Assembly: GCF_027213785.1 (NCBI RefSeq)
Contig: NZ_JAPWGO010000018.1
Span: 1-64,000, forward strand
DNA from: Limimaricola sp. G21655-S1
GTDB taxonomy: Bacteria > Pseudomonadota > Alphaproteobacteria > Rhodobacterales > Rhodobacteraceae
Reading direction: 5' to 3'
DNA length: 64,000 bases
Both the position numbers and the translations under genes were made by a program. A model generated the notes under the pieces. The model saw only the letters and a program-made list of their open reading frames with translations, had not been told where the DNA came from and did no database searches. Shown piece after piece: positions 54,070-63,902 of this stretch. The first letter of the stretch is position 1, and the number at the start of each line of letters is the position of its first letter.

Positions 54070-55485
54070 ATGAGAGATTGCTGCACCCCCAAGGGCGGTG
54101 CCTACAACCTTGCCGTCATCGGCGCCGGCTCGGCCGGGTTCTCGGCTGCCATCACCGCCGCAGGAGCTGGGGCGCGGGTTGCCCTGATCGGCGACGGGAC
54201 CATCGGCGGCACATGCGTCAACGTGGGCTGCGTGCCTTCCAAGGCGCTGATCCGCGCGGTGGAGAGCCTGCACCATGCCCGCACCGCGAACCGGTTCGAC
54301 GGCATCGAGGCCGGGGCCGGCGTCACCGACTGGGCCGCGACGGTGGCGCAGAAGCAGGTGCTCGTGGAGGAGCTGCGCGCGGCGAAATACGCCGACGTGC
54401 TGCCCCGGCACGAGAACATCGACTACGTCGAGGGCCGCGCCCGGTTCGATGATGCGGGCGGGCTCACCGTGGACGGCGATGCCTTCCCGGCGGCGAAGAT
54501 CGTCATCGCGACTGGCGCCCGCCCGCATGTGCCGGCGATCCCCGGTATCGAGGCGGTCGACGCCCTCGACAGCACCTCGGCGCTGGAACTGACCACGCTG
54601 CCTGCCTCCATGCTGGTCCTCGACGCGGGTTACATCGGGGTGGAACTGGCGCAGCTCTTCGCCCGTGCCGGTGTCGAAGTGACGCTGATCAGCCGCCGCG
54701 GCGTGCTACCGGAAGCCGAGCCCGAGGTCTCCGAGGCGCTGGAGGGCTACCTGTCCGGAGAAGGCATCCGCCTGGCGCGGGTCAGTGGCTACGAGAGCGT
54801 GGCACGCGACGGTGGCAGCGTACGCCTGACGACCACCGCTGGAGAAAGCTTCGAAGCCGAGCAACTGCTGCTCGCCACCGGTCGGGTGCCGAACAGCGAC
54901 GGGCTGAACCTCGACGCGGCCGGGATCGAAATGGATGCACGGGGCCGAATCGTCGTCGACGCGCGGATGCGCACCGCCAACCCGGATGTCTGGGCCGCGG
55001 GCGACGTCACCGGGCGCGACCAGTTCGTCTACATGGCGGCCTATGGCGCCAAGCTCGCCGCCCGGAACGCGGTAGCGGGCGAGGCGCGCAGCTATGACAA
55101 CGGCACGATGCCCTGGGTGGTGTTCTCCGACCCGCAGGTGGCGGGCGTGGGGCTGAGCGAAGCACGGGCGCGGGCTGCCGGGCACGAGGTGGTCACCTCG
55201 GTTCTGCCGCTCGACGCCGTGCCGCGCGCGCTGTCCGCCCGCGACACGCGCGGACTGATCAAGCTGGTGGCGGATGCCGGGAGCAAGCGGCTGCTGGGCG
55301 CGCAGATCCTTGCCCCAGAGGGTGCCGACAGCATCCAGACCGCGGCGATGGCCCTCAGGGCGGGGCTCACCTACGAGGAGCTGGGTGATACGATCATGCC
55401 CTATCTCACCACCGTCGAGGGGCTGAAACTCGCCGCCCAGACCTTCGAGAAGGACGTGGCCGCGCTCAGCTGCTGCGCTGGGTGA
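54070..55485 (+). CDS. merA: Mercuric reductase
   Basis: Flavoprotein reducing Hg(II) to volatile Hg(0) with NADPH. 471 aa. FAD motif VIGAGSAGFSAA near 16, redox pair GGTCVNVGCVPSK (C49, C54), and the C-terminal Cys pair SCCAG (C468, C469) that binds Hg. It lacks the N-terminal MerP-like HMA domain of many MerA proteins and begins with a CysCys instead (MRDCCTPK). ATG 12 bp after merF; the open frame runs further upstream but overlaps merF. Confidence 0.95.
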   Translation: MRDCCTPKGGAYNLAVIGAGSAGFSAAITAAGAGARVALIGDGTIGGTCVNVGCVPSKALIRAVESLHHARTANRFDGIEAGAGVTDWAATVAQKQVLVEELRAAKYADVLPRHENIDYVEGRARFDDAGGLTVDGDAFPAAKIVIATGARPHVPAIPGIEAVDALDSTSALELTTLPASMLVLDAGYIGVELAQLFARAGVEVTLISRRGVLPEAEPEVSEALEGYLSGEGIRLARVSGYESVARDGGSVRLTTTAGESFEAEQLLLATGRVPNSDGLNLDAAGIEMDARGRIVVDARMRTANPDVWAAGDVTGRDQFVYMAAYGAKLAARNAVAGEARSYDNGTMPWVVFSDPQVAGVGLSEARARAAGHEVVTSVLPLDAVPRALSARDTRGLIKLVADAGSKRLLGAQILAPEGADSIQTAAMALRAGLTYEELGDTIMPYLTTVEGLKLAAQTFEKDVAALSCCAG

Positions 55486-55489
55486 TCCC

Positions 55490-55852
55490 ATGAGCGAGAG
55501 ATCGAAGCGCGACCTCCTCAGCTCGGCCCGCGGCTCTGTCCTCGCATGGTGGCTGCCCATCGGTGCGATGGTCCTGGCGATCCCGTTGCCCGATGGACCC
55601 AAGACGGTGATCTGGCTGCTGGCGCTGTCATGGATGGGCGGGGCCTGCCTGCTCAATGCCCGACGCTGCGGCCGAGTGCATTGCCGCTACACCGGCCCCT
55701 TTCTGCTGGCGATGACGCTGCCGGTGCTGGGCCACGGCACCGCGCTGATGCCGCTGGGTGAGGATGGCTGGCTTTGGCTCGGCCTCGCGACTGGCGGGGG
55801 CACAGCGGCGATCTGGGGCCTGAGCGAACGACTGCTGGGCCGCTACCGTTGA
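55490..55852 (+). CDS. Small membrane protein of the mer operon
   Basis: A 120-aa protein with three or four hydrophobic segments and a central NARRCGRVHCRYTGP with two Cys, a pattern frequent in alphaproteobacterial mer operons. Function unknown; probably linked to Hg transport or tolerance. 4 bp after merA. Confidence 0.75.
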   Translation: MSERSKRDLLSSARGSVLAWWLPIGAMVLAIPLPDGPKTVIWLLALSWMGGACLLNARRCGRVHCRYTGPFLLAMTLPVLGHGTALMPLGEDGWLWLGLATGGGTAAIWGLSERLLGRYR

Positions 55853-55898
55853 GGCCCCGCTCCACTCCCTCCGGACCTATGTAAAACGAGGAGCAGAA

Positions 55899-57245
55899 AT
55901 GACCGACACGCTCGACCTGATCGTCATCGGCGCCGGCATGGCCGGGATCAACGCCGCGAAGAAATGCAGCAAGGCCGGCTGGTCCACAGCCATCGTCGAC
56001 GAGCTGCCCTATGGCGGCACCTGCGCGCTCAGGGGCTGCGACCCGAAAAAGATGCTGCGCGCCGGTGCCGAGGCGGTCGAGGCCGCGCGGCGACTGACCG
56101 GCAAGGGCGTCACGGGCGAGACCCGGATCGACTGGCCAGCGCTGATGAAGCACAAGGAGAGTTTCACCGACCCCGTGCCCGAGAGCATGGAGAGCGGGCT
56201 GAAGGAGGCCGGGGTGCGGACGCTGCATGGCCGCGCGCGCTTCATGGCCGAGGATCGGATCGAGATTGACGGGCATGGCGAGATCGCCTTCCGCCACGCG
56301 CTGATCGCCACGGGTGCGAAGCCGCGGCCGCTCGATTTCCCCGGCGCCGCGATGCTGATCGACAGCACGGAATTCCTAAACCTTGCAGAGCTGCCCCGCC
56401 GGATCGTCTTTGTCGGTGGGGGCTACGTCTCTTTCGAGTTCGCGCATATAGCGGCGCGGGCGGGAGCGCAGGTGACCATCCTCGATCGCGGCGCGCGGCA
56501 GTTGAAGAGGTTCGACCCCGACCTTGTCGACATGCTGCTGGACCGCAGTCGCGCCGCCGGGATCGAGATCGTCGCCGAGGCGTTGATTGAGCGGGTCGAG
56601 GATAAGGGTGGAGCGCACCGCGTGGTCTTCCGGACGGCGGATGGGACCGACGCCGTGGAGGCCGATCTTGTCGTGCATGGCGCCGGGCGGGTGCCCGCCA
56701 TCGACCATCTCGACCTCGCCGCCGCCGGGATCGAAACCGAGAATGGCGGTGTGAAGGTCACGCCCTGGCTGCAATCCCCGTCGAACCCGCGCATCTTTGC
56801 GGCTGGCGACACCGCCGCCTCGCCCGGAAAGCCGCTGACCCCGGTGGCCGTCTTCGAGGGCAAGATCGCCGCCTCGAACATGCTCAAGGACAAGCGGACC
56901 GAGCCCGACTACACCGGCGTGCCGAGCGTAGTCTTCACCATTCCCGAACTGGCGCGGGTCGGCCTGCTCGAGGAGGAGGCGCGAGAAAGGGCCGATGTCG
57001 AGGTGAGCTTCACCGATACCTCGGGCTGGTTCTCGCAAAAGCGCTTGGGCGAAGGCCATGCGGGCGCGAAGATCATCACGGACAAGGACGGCAAGATCCT
57101 CGGCGCGCACATGTTCGGTCCGGACTACGCCGAACTAATCAATGTCTTTTCCTTGGCAATCAAGCTGGGGCTGACGGCGGCGCAGGTGAAGGCCATGCCG
57201 GCTGCCTATCCAACGGGAGCATCGGATATCGGGTCAATGTTCTGA
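55899..57245 (+). CDS. NAD(P)/FAD-dependent disulfide reductase-like flavoprotein
   Basis: A 448-aa member of the glutathione/mercuric reductase family. FAD motif VIGAGMAGINAA near 11, redox Cys in GGTCALRGCDPKK (a variant spacing CxxxxC), NAD motif VFVGGGYVSFEFAH near 170, and IFAAGDTAASPG. It has no C-terminal Cys pair, so it is not MerA; it may recycle thiols used in Hg handling. Last gene of the mer operon. Confidence 0.85.
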   Translation: MTDTLDLIVIGAGMAGINAAKKCSKAGWSTAIVDELPYGGTCALRGCDPKKMLRAGAEAVEAARRLTGKGVTGETRIDWPALMKHKESFTDPVPESMESGLKEAGVRTLHGRARFMAEDRIEIDGHGEIAFRHALIATGAKPRPLDFPGAAMLIDSTEFLNLAELPRRIVFVGGGYVSFEFAHIAARAGAQVTILDRGARQLKRFDPDLVDMLLDRSRAAGIEIVAEALIERVEDKGGAHRVVFRTADGTDAVEADLVVHGAGRVPAIDHLDLAAAGIETENGGVKVTPWLQSPSNPRIFAAGDTAASPGKPLTPVAVFEGKIAASNMLKDKRTEPDYTGVPSVVFTIPELARVGLLEEEARERADVEVSFTDTSGWFSQKRLGEGHAGAKIITDKDGKILGAHMFGPDYAELINVFSLAIKLGLTAAQVKAMPAAYPTGASDIGSMF

Positions 57246-57382
57246 GAGACCAGCAGCCCTTCGCTGTGCGATCCTCCAATGTCGGTTAAGGGCCGAACAC
57301 TGTCATTGTAACATGGCCTCATCGCTTCACACCGCGCTGGAGAGGGTAGGGCCTGCTTCTGTCCAATATTTTGTGAATATTA

Positions 57383-58756
57383 CTAAGAAGTAAGAACGGT
57401 CCCAGATACTGGGATCTGGATCGAAATACTTGCGCCAACCTTTGCGGCTTCAATTACAAGGCGTCCGCCGTAGCGTTTTGCGATGGCCTCGGTGATCGAT
57501 AGACCGAGGCCACTGCCGCTCGACGGACCGATCTGGCCGAAGCGCTTCAAGGCCTTGTCGGCATTATCGGGCGACAGCCCGAGGCCGTCATCAACGACCC
57601 GGACGAGCGCCATGTTTCCTTTGCGCGTCAACTCTACCCGGACCGATTTCAAACTCGGTCCGCCATGGCGCCGCGCATTGTCTATCAGGTTCTTTACCGC
57701 CTCACCGGCATGCACCGGGTCCATGCGGACTGGAAGCGCGCGCGCGTCTACGGACAGCTCGAAATCCAGCCCTGCTTCCAATGCGGCTGCGCCTTCCACT
57801 GCGCAGACCTCTTCGATTGTGGGAACGAGGTCGATCTCTGGGATCTCGGTCTCGGGTGTAGCGTAGCGCAGCCTTTCGAGCGACAGCAGCTGTTCGGTCA
57901 GCCGAACCGAGCGGCGGGCGGCCTCGACGAGCGCATCGAGCCTTCGCTCGCGTTCGTCGGGGTCACCGGCGTCCCGTGCGGTCTGGGCCAGCGACAGGGT
58001 GGCCGTAGCCGGGTTGCGCAGCTGGTGGGCCGCATCCGAGATGAATGCCTGATGTGCCGCGATGCTGTCGCGCATCTGGCCGATAAGCCGATTCAGGGTG
58101 GCGACGATCCCGGCGACCTCGGGCGGGACCGGACGACGGATCGGGGTCAGGTCGTCGGGCGAGCGCAGCGCAATCGCGGCTTCCAAGTCGGTCAGCGGGC
58201 GGAGACCGCGTGCCACGCCGAACCACATCAGAACGGCAAGCACCGCGAGCAGGGCACCCATCGTTCTGAGCGAACGCAACGCCTGGGCGCGCGCAAAAGC
58301 GTGGCGATCGGCCGTGCGCTGCCAGACCGTCACCCGGGAGTCGCCGGTCAAGTTGCCAAGCGTGCTGCGCTCGACCAGCTGCAAGATGCGCACCTCCTCG
58401 CCACGATAGAGGGCTTTGCCGAGGGTGATCGGCCCCTCGCGCACTTCTGCTGGTCGCGGCGGGTAGGCGTATCCGGTGACATAGACGCCATCGGGGCCGG
58501 TGACGTGGTAGAATACCTCGCCGCCAGAGGCGTCATTCAGAAGGTCGCGGGTGGCCGGGGTGAGGGCATCGCCGCCAGAAACCGTGACATCGCGCGAGAT
58601 CGCCAGCGCCGTGGCCAGCAGCGACCGATCGAAGACTTCCTCGGCGGTGGATTGTGCCACGGTGTACCGCCACGCCCCGAGCGCCACCGCGACCAGCATT
58701 AGTGGTACGAGGGTCAGGGAGAGTAGCCTGACGCGCAGCGAGATTGGCCGCCTCAT
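57383..58756 (-). CDS. tctE: Sensor histidine kinase, TctE-like
   Basis: A 457-aa membrane sensor: TM near 10-30 and 162-182, a periplasmic loop about 130 residues long that resembles the substrate-sensing TctE domain, HAMP, then the H-box ISDAAHQLRNPATA near 240, N-box NLIDNARRHGG and G-box GSGLGLSI. It would phosphorylate the upstream response regulator to control the divergent tct transporter. The start overlaps the regulator stop (ATGA). Confidence 0.85.
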   Translation of the reverse strand: MRRPISLRVRLLSLTLVPLMLVAVALGAWRYTVAQSTAEEVFDRSLLATALAISRDVTVSGGDALTPATRDLLNDASGGEVFYHVTGPDGVYVTGYAYPPRPAEVREGPITLGKALYRGEEVRILQLVERSTLGNLTGDSRVTVWQRTADRHAFARAQALRSLRTMGALLAVLAVLMWFGVARGLRPLTDLEAAIALRSPDDLTPIRRPVPPEVAGIVATLNRLIGQMRDSIAAHQAFISDAAHQLRNPATATLSLAQTARDAGDPDERERRLDALVEAARRSVRLTEQLLSLERLRYATPETEIPEIDLVPTIEEVCAVEGAAALEAGLDFELSVDARALPVRMDPVHAGEAVKNLIDNARRHGGPSLKSVRVELTRKGNMALVRVVDDGLGLSPDNADKALKRFGQIGPSSGSGLGLSITEAIAKRYGGRLVIEAAKVGASISIQIPVSGTVLTS

Positions 58757-59418
58757 GCGCGGTCGAGCATGTAGCCCAAGCCCCGCGCGGTCTTGATCGT
58801 CACGCCATGCGGCGCGAGGCGGCGGCGCAGGCGCGAGACATGCGGCTCGATCGCGGTGTCATCCACGTCAGCGCCGACGCCGTAGACATGGTCGGTGAGG
58901 CGCGACTTCGACACCAGCCGGCCGCGCCCCTCGAGCAGGCATTCGAACAGCGCCAGTTCGCGGCGGGGCAGGTCGAGTGGGCCCTCAACGGTGCCGAGCG
59001 TCCGCGCCTGCCGATCGAACCGTAGCGGTCCGATCGTTTCCACCACGCCGTAGTCGAGGTCGCGGCGCCGCGACAGCGCCCGGATGCGCGCCTCAAGCTC
59101 GTCCATCTCGAAGGGCTTCACGAGGTAGTCGTCGGCCCCGGCATCGAGGCCGCGTACCCGGTCGGCAGTCTCGCCGCGCGCCGTCAGCATCAGGACCGGT
59201 GTGCGATCATCTCGCGCCCGCATGGCTCGCAGCACCTCGATCCCGTCGAGCCCAGGCAGGTTGATGTCGAGCACCACCAAATCGGCGCCCTCGGCCGCCA
59301 GATGCGCGTCTGCTTCGCGGCCGTCGCCCAGAAGGTCGGTCGAATGGCCGCGATCGCGCAGGCGGTAGGCGATGGCGCTCGCCAGCCCTTCGTTATCCTC
59401 GACGATGACAATTCTCAT
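58753..59418 (-). CDS. tctD: Response regulator, TctD/OmpR family
   Basis: A 221-aa OmpR-type regulator. Receiver domain: IVEDNEG (acidic pair), LVVLDINLPGLDG with the phospho-Asp near 51, and YLVKPFE near 101. C-terminal winged helix (LPRRELALFECLLEG; HVSRLRRRLAPHGVTIKTARG). ATG at 59418 preferred over the earlier start. Divergent from tctC, the likely target. Confidence 0.88.
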   Translation of the reverse strand: MRIVIVEDNEGLASAIAYRLRDRGHSTDLLGDGREADAHLAAEGADLVVLDINLPGLDGIEVLRAMRARDDRTPVLMLTARGETADRVRGLDAGADDYLVKPFEMDELEARIRALSRRRDLDYGVVETIGPLRFDRQARTLGTVEGPLDLPRRELALFECLLEGRGRLVSKSRLTDHVYGVGADVDDTAIEPHVSRLRRRLAPHGVTIKTARGLGYMLDRA

Positions 59419-59546
59419 TTCTTTGCAAGCTTCGTGCAAGGTTGGTGCGCCATGATGCTTTGGTTCGGGGGCGAGGTGAAGCCCCCGCAGGCGCCGGTGG
59501 CGGGGAGGAGCCCGACCATCGGCATCCGAAACGTTGGGAGGACGAC

Positions 59547-60626
59547 ATGACGAAATTCACGCGCGCCGCGCTTGCGGCGCTGATCGCCGCCACCCCCTTC
59601 GCCGCGACCGCCGAGGTCGATCTTTCGGGCGAGACCGTGGAATGGGTGATCCCCTTCTCGGAAACCGGTGGCTCGGCCAAATGGGCCAACTTCTTCGCGC
59701 CGCTGCTGTCCGAGGCGCTGCCGGGCCAGCCCACCGTGGTGGTCAAGTTCATGCCCGGTGCCGGTTCGACCAAGGGTGCCAACTGGTTCCAGGAGCAGGA
59801 AGAGGGCGACGGCACGCTCATCTTCGGCTCCTCGGGCTCGACCCAGTTCCCCTATCTTCTGAACGACCCGCGCGTGCGCTACGAGTACAACGACTGGGTT
59901 CCGGTGATGGCGTCGGGCACCGGCGGCGTCGCCTATCTGGAGCCCGAGGCGGGCGCCAAGTTCGACGGATCGGCCAACGCGCTCAAGGACATGGATTTTA
60001 TCTATGGCAGCCAAGGCGCGACCCGGCTCGATCTCGTGCCGCTGCTGGCTTGGGAAATGCTCGGCATGAATGTGGAGCCGGTCTTCGGCATCAAGGGCCG
60101 CGGTGACGGCCGACTGATGTTCGAGCGCGGCGAGGCCAATATCGACTACCAGACCACCTCCGGCTATCTCGGTGGCTCGGCCGATCTGGTTGAGCAGGGA
60201 ATGGCCGTGCCGATGATGACCTGGGGCGCGCTCGATGAGGACGGCAATATCGTCCGCGATCCGACCTTCCCCGACATCCCGACCTTCAAGGAAGTCTGCG
60301 AGGCCACCGACGGCTGCGAGACCTCTGGCGAGGCATGGGACGCTTGGAAGGCGTTCTTCGTCGCGGGCTTCCCGGTGCAGAAACTGGCCTTCTTGCCGAA
60401 GGGCACCGATCAGGAGGTGATCGACACATATGTCGCGGCCTTCGAGGCGGTCCGCAACCGTGAGGATTTCGAGCAGATCTCCACGCAGACCGTGGGTGAA
60501 TATCCGGTCTTCGTCGGCGAAGGCGCCCAGCGCGCGCTTCAGCAGGCGACCTCGGTGCCGCAGGAAGCCAAGGACTACGTCAAAACCTGGTTGCGCGACT
60601 CCTACGGGGTCGAGCTCGAGGGCTGA
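59547..60626 (+). CDS. tctC: Tripartite tricarboxylate transporter substrate-binding protein TctC
   Basis: A 359-aa periplasmic binding protein (Sec signal 1-22, cut near TATAE). VDLSGETVEWVIPFSETGG and VVVKFMPGAGSTKGANW are the Bug/TctC ligand-binding blocks. Feeds a dicarboxylate or tricarboxylate to the membrane parts encoded downstream. ATG with GGGAGG at good spacing. Confidence 0.92.
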   Translation: MTKFTRAALAALIAATPFAATAEVDLSGETVEWVIPFSETGGSAKWANFFAPLLSEALPGQPTVVVKFMPGAGSTKGANWFQEQEEGDGTLIFGSSGSTQFPYLLNDPRVRYEYNDWVPVMASGTGGVAYLEPEAGAKFDGSANALKDMDFIYGSQGATRLDLVPLLAWEMLGMNVEPVFGIKGRGDGRLMFERGEANIDYQTTSGYLGGSADLVEQGMAVPMMTWGALDEDGNIVRDPTFPDIPTFKEVCEATDGCETSGEAWDAWKAFFVAGFPVQKLAFLPKGTDQEVIDTYVAAFEAVRNREDFEQISTQTVGEYPVFVGEGAQRALQQATSVPQEAKDYVKTWLRDSYGVELEG

Positions 60627-60637
60627 GGCCCTCGCCG

Positions 60638-60675
60638 GCGCCCCGTCCTCCCTCCCCCTTCGAGGGCGGGGCGCC
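60638..60675 (+). terminator. Hairpin between tctC and tctA-B, likely differential-expression element
   Basis: Arms GGCGCCCCG (60638-60646) and CGGGGCGCC (60667-60675). No T-run; such hairpins after binding-protein genes often let the first gene outproduce the permease. Partial termination or mRNA protection are both possible. Confidence 0.5.
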
Positions 60676-60711
60676 TCCGAATTCCATCCCTGACATGTGA
60701 AGGCGACCCTC

Positions 60712-62742
60712 ATGGAGATGATCGCAACGGCCCTGCCTGCGCTCAGTCAGGCCTGGGCCCTGATATTGCAACCGATGGTCCTCGCCTATCTGGTGCTGGG
60801 CGTGGTGATGGGACTTGCGGTCGGGGTGTTCCCCGGACTTGGCGGCATCGCCGGGCTGTCGCTGCTGCTGCCATTCATGTTCGGCATGGACCCGGTGATG
60901 GGTCTCGCGCTGATGATCGGCATGGTTGCGGTGGTGCCCACCTCGGACACTTTCGCCTCCGTGCTGATGGGCATCCCCGGCTCCTCGGCCAGTCAGGCCA
61001 CGGTGCTCGATGGCTTTCCGATGGCCAAGCGGGGGCAGGCGGCGCGGGCGCTCTCGGCGGCATTCACATCCTCGCTGTTCGGCGGGCTGGTGGGCGCGGC
61101 CTTCCTGACCATGTTCATCCTCGTGGCCCGTCCGATCGTGCTGGCCTTTGGCCTGCCCGAGATGCTGATGATTACGGTCTTCGGCCTGTCGATGGTGGCA
61201 ATCCTCGCGGGCCGCGTCGCGCTCAAGGGCGTGGCGGCGGCGGGGCTCGGTCTTCTGGTCGGCACGATCGGCGAGGCCGACGCAGGCGGCTCATTGCGCA
61301 TGTCGACCTATGACATCCCCTACCTGATCGACGGGCTGCAACTGGTGATCGTGGGCCTGGGCATCTTTGCGGTGCCCGAAATCGTCTCGCTGCTGCGGCA
61401 GGACCGTGCGATCTCCGAGGATGCGCGGCTCGGCGCGGGCTGGGCCGACGGGGTGCGCGACTGGTTCGCCAACAAGTGGCTCTCGGTCCGCTGCTCGATC
61501 ATCGGCGTGGTTGTCGGTGTCATCCCGGGCCTCGGCGGCTCGGTAGTGGACTGGATCGCCTATGGTCATACCGTGCAAAGCACGCGCGACACCTCCGAGT
61601 TCGGGCTGGGCAACGTTCGTGGCGTGATCGGACCGGAAAGTTCGAACAACGCCAAGGAAGGCGGCGGCCTCGTGCCGACCCTGCTGTTCGGCATCCCCGG
61701 TTCGGGTTCGATGGCGATCTTCATCGGCGCGATCGCGCTTCTTGGGACGGGCGATATCGAGGTCGGCCCCGCCATGCTGCGCGACAATCTCGACATCACC
61801 TACTCCATCGTCTGGCTGCTGGCGCTGGCCAATGTGGTCGGCACGCTGCTGTGCATCGCGGCCTCGGGCGGGATCGCCCGGCTCACGACGATCCGCTTCA
61901 CCTATCTCGCGCCCTTCCTGTTCATGCTGATTGCCTTTGCGGCGTTCCAGTCGGGCCAGAACTTCGAGGACCTGCTGGCGCTCTTCGCAATCGGCCTGAT
62001 CGGCGTGTTCCTGCGCCGTTTCGACTGGTCGCGCCCGGCCTTCCTGATCGGTTTCGTGCTGTCGAATCCGGTCGAGAAGTTCTCGAACCAGGCGGTGCAG
62101 ATCGCCTCCTTCCGCTTCCGCAAGAGCTTCGAGGAGGGGATGGAATACGTCTTCTCGCCGATCGTGATCGTGCTGATCGTGATCACCGTGCTGTCGGTCG
62201 TGTTCGGATTGCGGCAGGCCAAGGCCATCGCCGCCGAGGGCGAGGTGCCCACCGGCTCCAAGCGCGCGCCGCTGGTGTTCCTGATGGTGGTGATGGGCTA
62301 TGTCATCGCCGCGCTGATCAATGCCAATGCCATCCCTGACTACAACATGACCGACAAGATCGTGCCGCTGGTGGTGGGCGGCGTGACCTTGGCGGCCTGC
62401 CTCGTGCTGCTGGTACAGATGATGCGCCGGCCCGAAAGCGACGCGGTCTTCGCCGACAAGGAGATGGCAGGCGAGGATGCCGACGCGCCGCACGGACTCT
62501 GGGGCACGCTGGCATGGTTCGCGGGGCTCATTGCCGCGACCTGGGTGGTGGGCTTCATTCTTGCGCTGGCAGGCTTCCTCGTGGCCTTCTTCCGCATTCG
62601 TGCGGGCTGCGGCTGGGGCAAGACGCTTCTGCTGTCCGCCGCGGGCATCGCATTCATGTGCCTGATGGCAAGCGCGCTCAACCGCGACTTCCCGCCAGGG
62701 CTCTTGCAGGACGCGATCGATCTGCCTTGGCCGCTGCGCTGA
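60712..62742 (+). CDS. Fused TctA-TctB tripartite tricarboxylate transporter membrane protein
   Basis: A 676-aa integral membrane protein. Residues 1 to about 500 match TctA (VGVFPGLGGIAGLSLLLPFM near 40, SSASQATVLDGFPMAKRG, GVIPGLGGSVVDWIAYGHT), the large 12-TM permease. From about 515 on, four more TM segments match the small TctB subunit (ALINANAIPDYN ... VGFILALAGFLVAFF), so two genes are joined. ATG 60712 preferred for GAAGG spacing; GTG 60697 is also possible. Confidence 0.85.
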   Translation: MEMIATALPALSQAWALILQPMVLAYLVLGVVMGLAVGVFPGLGGIAGLSLLLPFMFGMDPVMGLALMIGMVAVVPTSDTFASVLMGIPGSSASQATVLDGFPMAKRGQAARALSAAFTSSLFGGLVGAAFLTMFILVARPIVLAFGLPEMLMITVFGLSMVAILAGRVALKGVAAAGLGLLVGTIGEADAGGSLRMSTYDIPYLIDGLQLVIVGLGIFAVPEIVSLLRQDRAISEDARLGAGWADGVRDWFANKWLSVRCSIIGVVVGVIPGLGGSVVDWIAYGHTVQSTRDTSEFGLGNVRGVIGPESSNNAKEGGGLVPTLLFGIPGSGSMAIFIGAIALLGTGDIEVGPAMLRDNLDITYSIVWLLALANVVGTLLCIAASGGIARLTTIRFTYLAPFLFMLIAFAAFQSGQNFEDLLALFAIGLIGVFLRRFDWSRPAFLIGFVLSNPVEKFSNQAVQIASFRFRKSFEEGMEYVFSPIVIVLIVITVLSVVFGLRQAKAIAAEGEVPTGSKRAPLVFLMVVMGYVIAALINANAIPDYNMTDKIVPLVVGGVTLAACLVLLVQMMRRPESDAVFADKEMAGEDADAPHGLWGTLAWFAGLIAATWVVGFILALAGFLVAFFRIRAGCGWGKTLLLSAAGIAFMCLMASALNRDFPPGLLQDAIDLPWPLR

Positions 62743-62801
62743 GATCCCGGCCCGGCTCCGAACAGGGGCCGGGCCCTTCCAATTTCCCTTGGACACGACC
62801 A

Positions 62802-63893
62802 ATGACTCAAACTGGCATACCCTTTCTCTTCCTGCGCGGCGGCACGTCGCGGGGGCCGTATTTCCGGCGTTCGGACCTGCCCGAGGATCGCGAGATCCTG
62901 GCCGAGGTGCTGATCGCGGCGCTGGGGGCGGGGCACCCGCTCAACATCGACGGCATCGGTGGCGGCGCGGCGGTGACCACCAAGGTGGCGATGCTCTCGG
63001 CTTCAGAGGACGACTGGGCCGATGTCGACTACTTCTTCGCGCAGGTCGCGGTTGCGGAGCGGCTGGTGGACTTCAAGCCGACCTGCGGCAACATCCTGTC
63101 CGGCGTCGGCCCGGCGGCGATCGAGATGGGGTTGGTGCCGGTGACCGGCGACGTCACCGAGGTGAAGATCCGCGCAGTCAATACCGGCGCGCGGGTCGTG
63201 GCCCGGGTGATGACGCCGGGCGGGCGGCTGTCCTATGATGGCGAGGCGGCCATCGCCGGGGTGCCGGGGACGGCGGCGCCGGTCGAGCTGAGCTTCCGCG
63301 GCGTGGTCGGCTCGGCCACCGGGGTCTTCCTGCCCACCGGGCAGCTGCGCGACGAGATCGGCGGGGTCGAGGTCACCTGCATGGACGTCGCCATGCCGAT
63401 GGTGATCGGCCGGGCCGCGGATTTCGGCGTGACGGGCTACGAGAGCGCGGCCGAGCTCGATGCGGACCGCGATCTCTTCGCGCGGATCGAGGCGGTGCGG
63501 CTCGAGGCCGGGCGACGCATGGGGATGGGCGACGTGGCCAAGTCGGTGACGCCGAAGTTCGGATTGCTCGCGCCCGCGCAGGGCGGTGGCTCGATCGCCA
63601 CGCGCTATTTCATGCCATGGAACACCCATCCCTCGATGGCGGTGACAGGGGCGCAATGCCTGGCTTCCTGCGCCCTGACCCCGGACACGGTGGCCGATGG
63701 ACTGCTTGAGCGTCCCGCGGGCTCGCCCGCGAACGTGGTGCTGGAGCACGCCTCGGGCACGATTGACGTGCTGGTCGAGTATTCGACTGAGGGCGGCTTT
63801 ACCCTCGAGGCGGCCGGGCTCCTGCGCACCGCGCGAAAGCTCGCGGAGGGCAAGGTCTTCGTGCCAAGGTCGGTGTGGGGCGGCTTGGTGTAG
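62802..63893 (+). CDS. PrpF/GalD-like isomerase (4-oxalomesaconate tautomerase type)
   Basis: A 363-aa PrpF-family protein: FLFLRGGTSRGPYFRRSDLP near 7, GIGGGAAVTTKVAML near 50 and FKPTCGNILSGVGPAAIE with the catalytic Cys near 98. These enzymes tautomerise unsaturated tricarboxylic acids, including 4-oxalomesaconate in gallate breakdown and methylaconitate in the methylcitrate cycle. Located straight after a tricarboxylate transporter, so it probably acts on the imported acid or a derivative. Confidence 0.85.
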   Translation: MTQTGIPFLFLRGGTSRGPYFRRSDLPEDREILAEVLIAALGAGHPLNIDGIGGGAAVTTKVAMLSASEDDWADVDYFFAQVAVAERLVDFKPTCGNILSGVGPAAIEMGLVPVTGDVTEVKIRAVNTGARVVARVMTPGGRLSYDGEAAIAGVPGTAAPVELSFRGVVGSATGVFLPTGQLRDEIGGVEVTCMDVAMPMVIGRAADFGVTGYESAAELDADRDLFARIEAVRLEAGRRMGMGDVAKSVTPKFGLLAPAQGGGSIATRYFMPWNTHPSMAVTGAQCLASCALTPDTVADGLLERPAGSPANVVLEHASGTIDVLVEYSTEGGFTLEAAGLLRTARKLAEGKVFVPRSVWGGLV

Positions 63894-63902
63894 GGAACGC
63901 AG

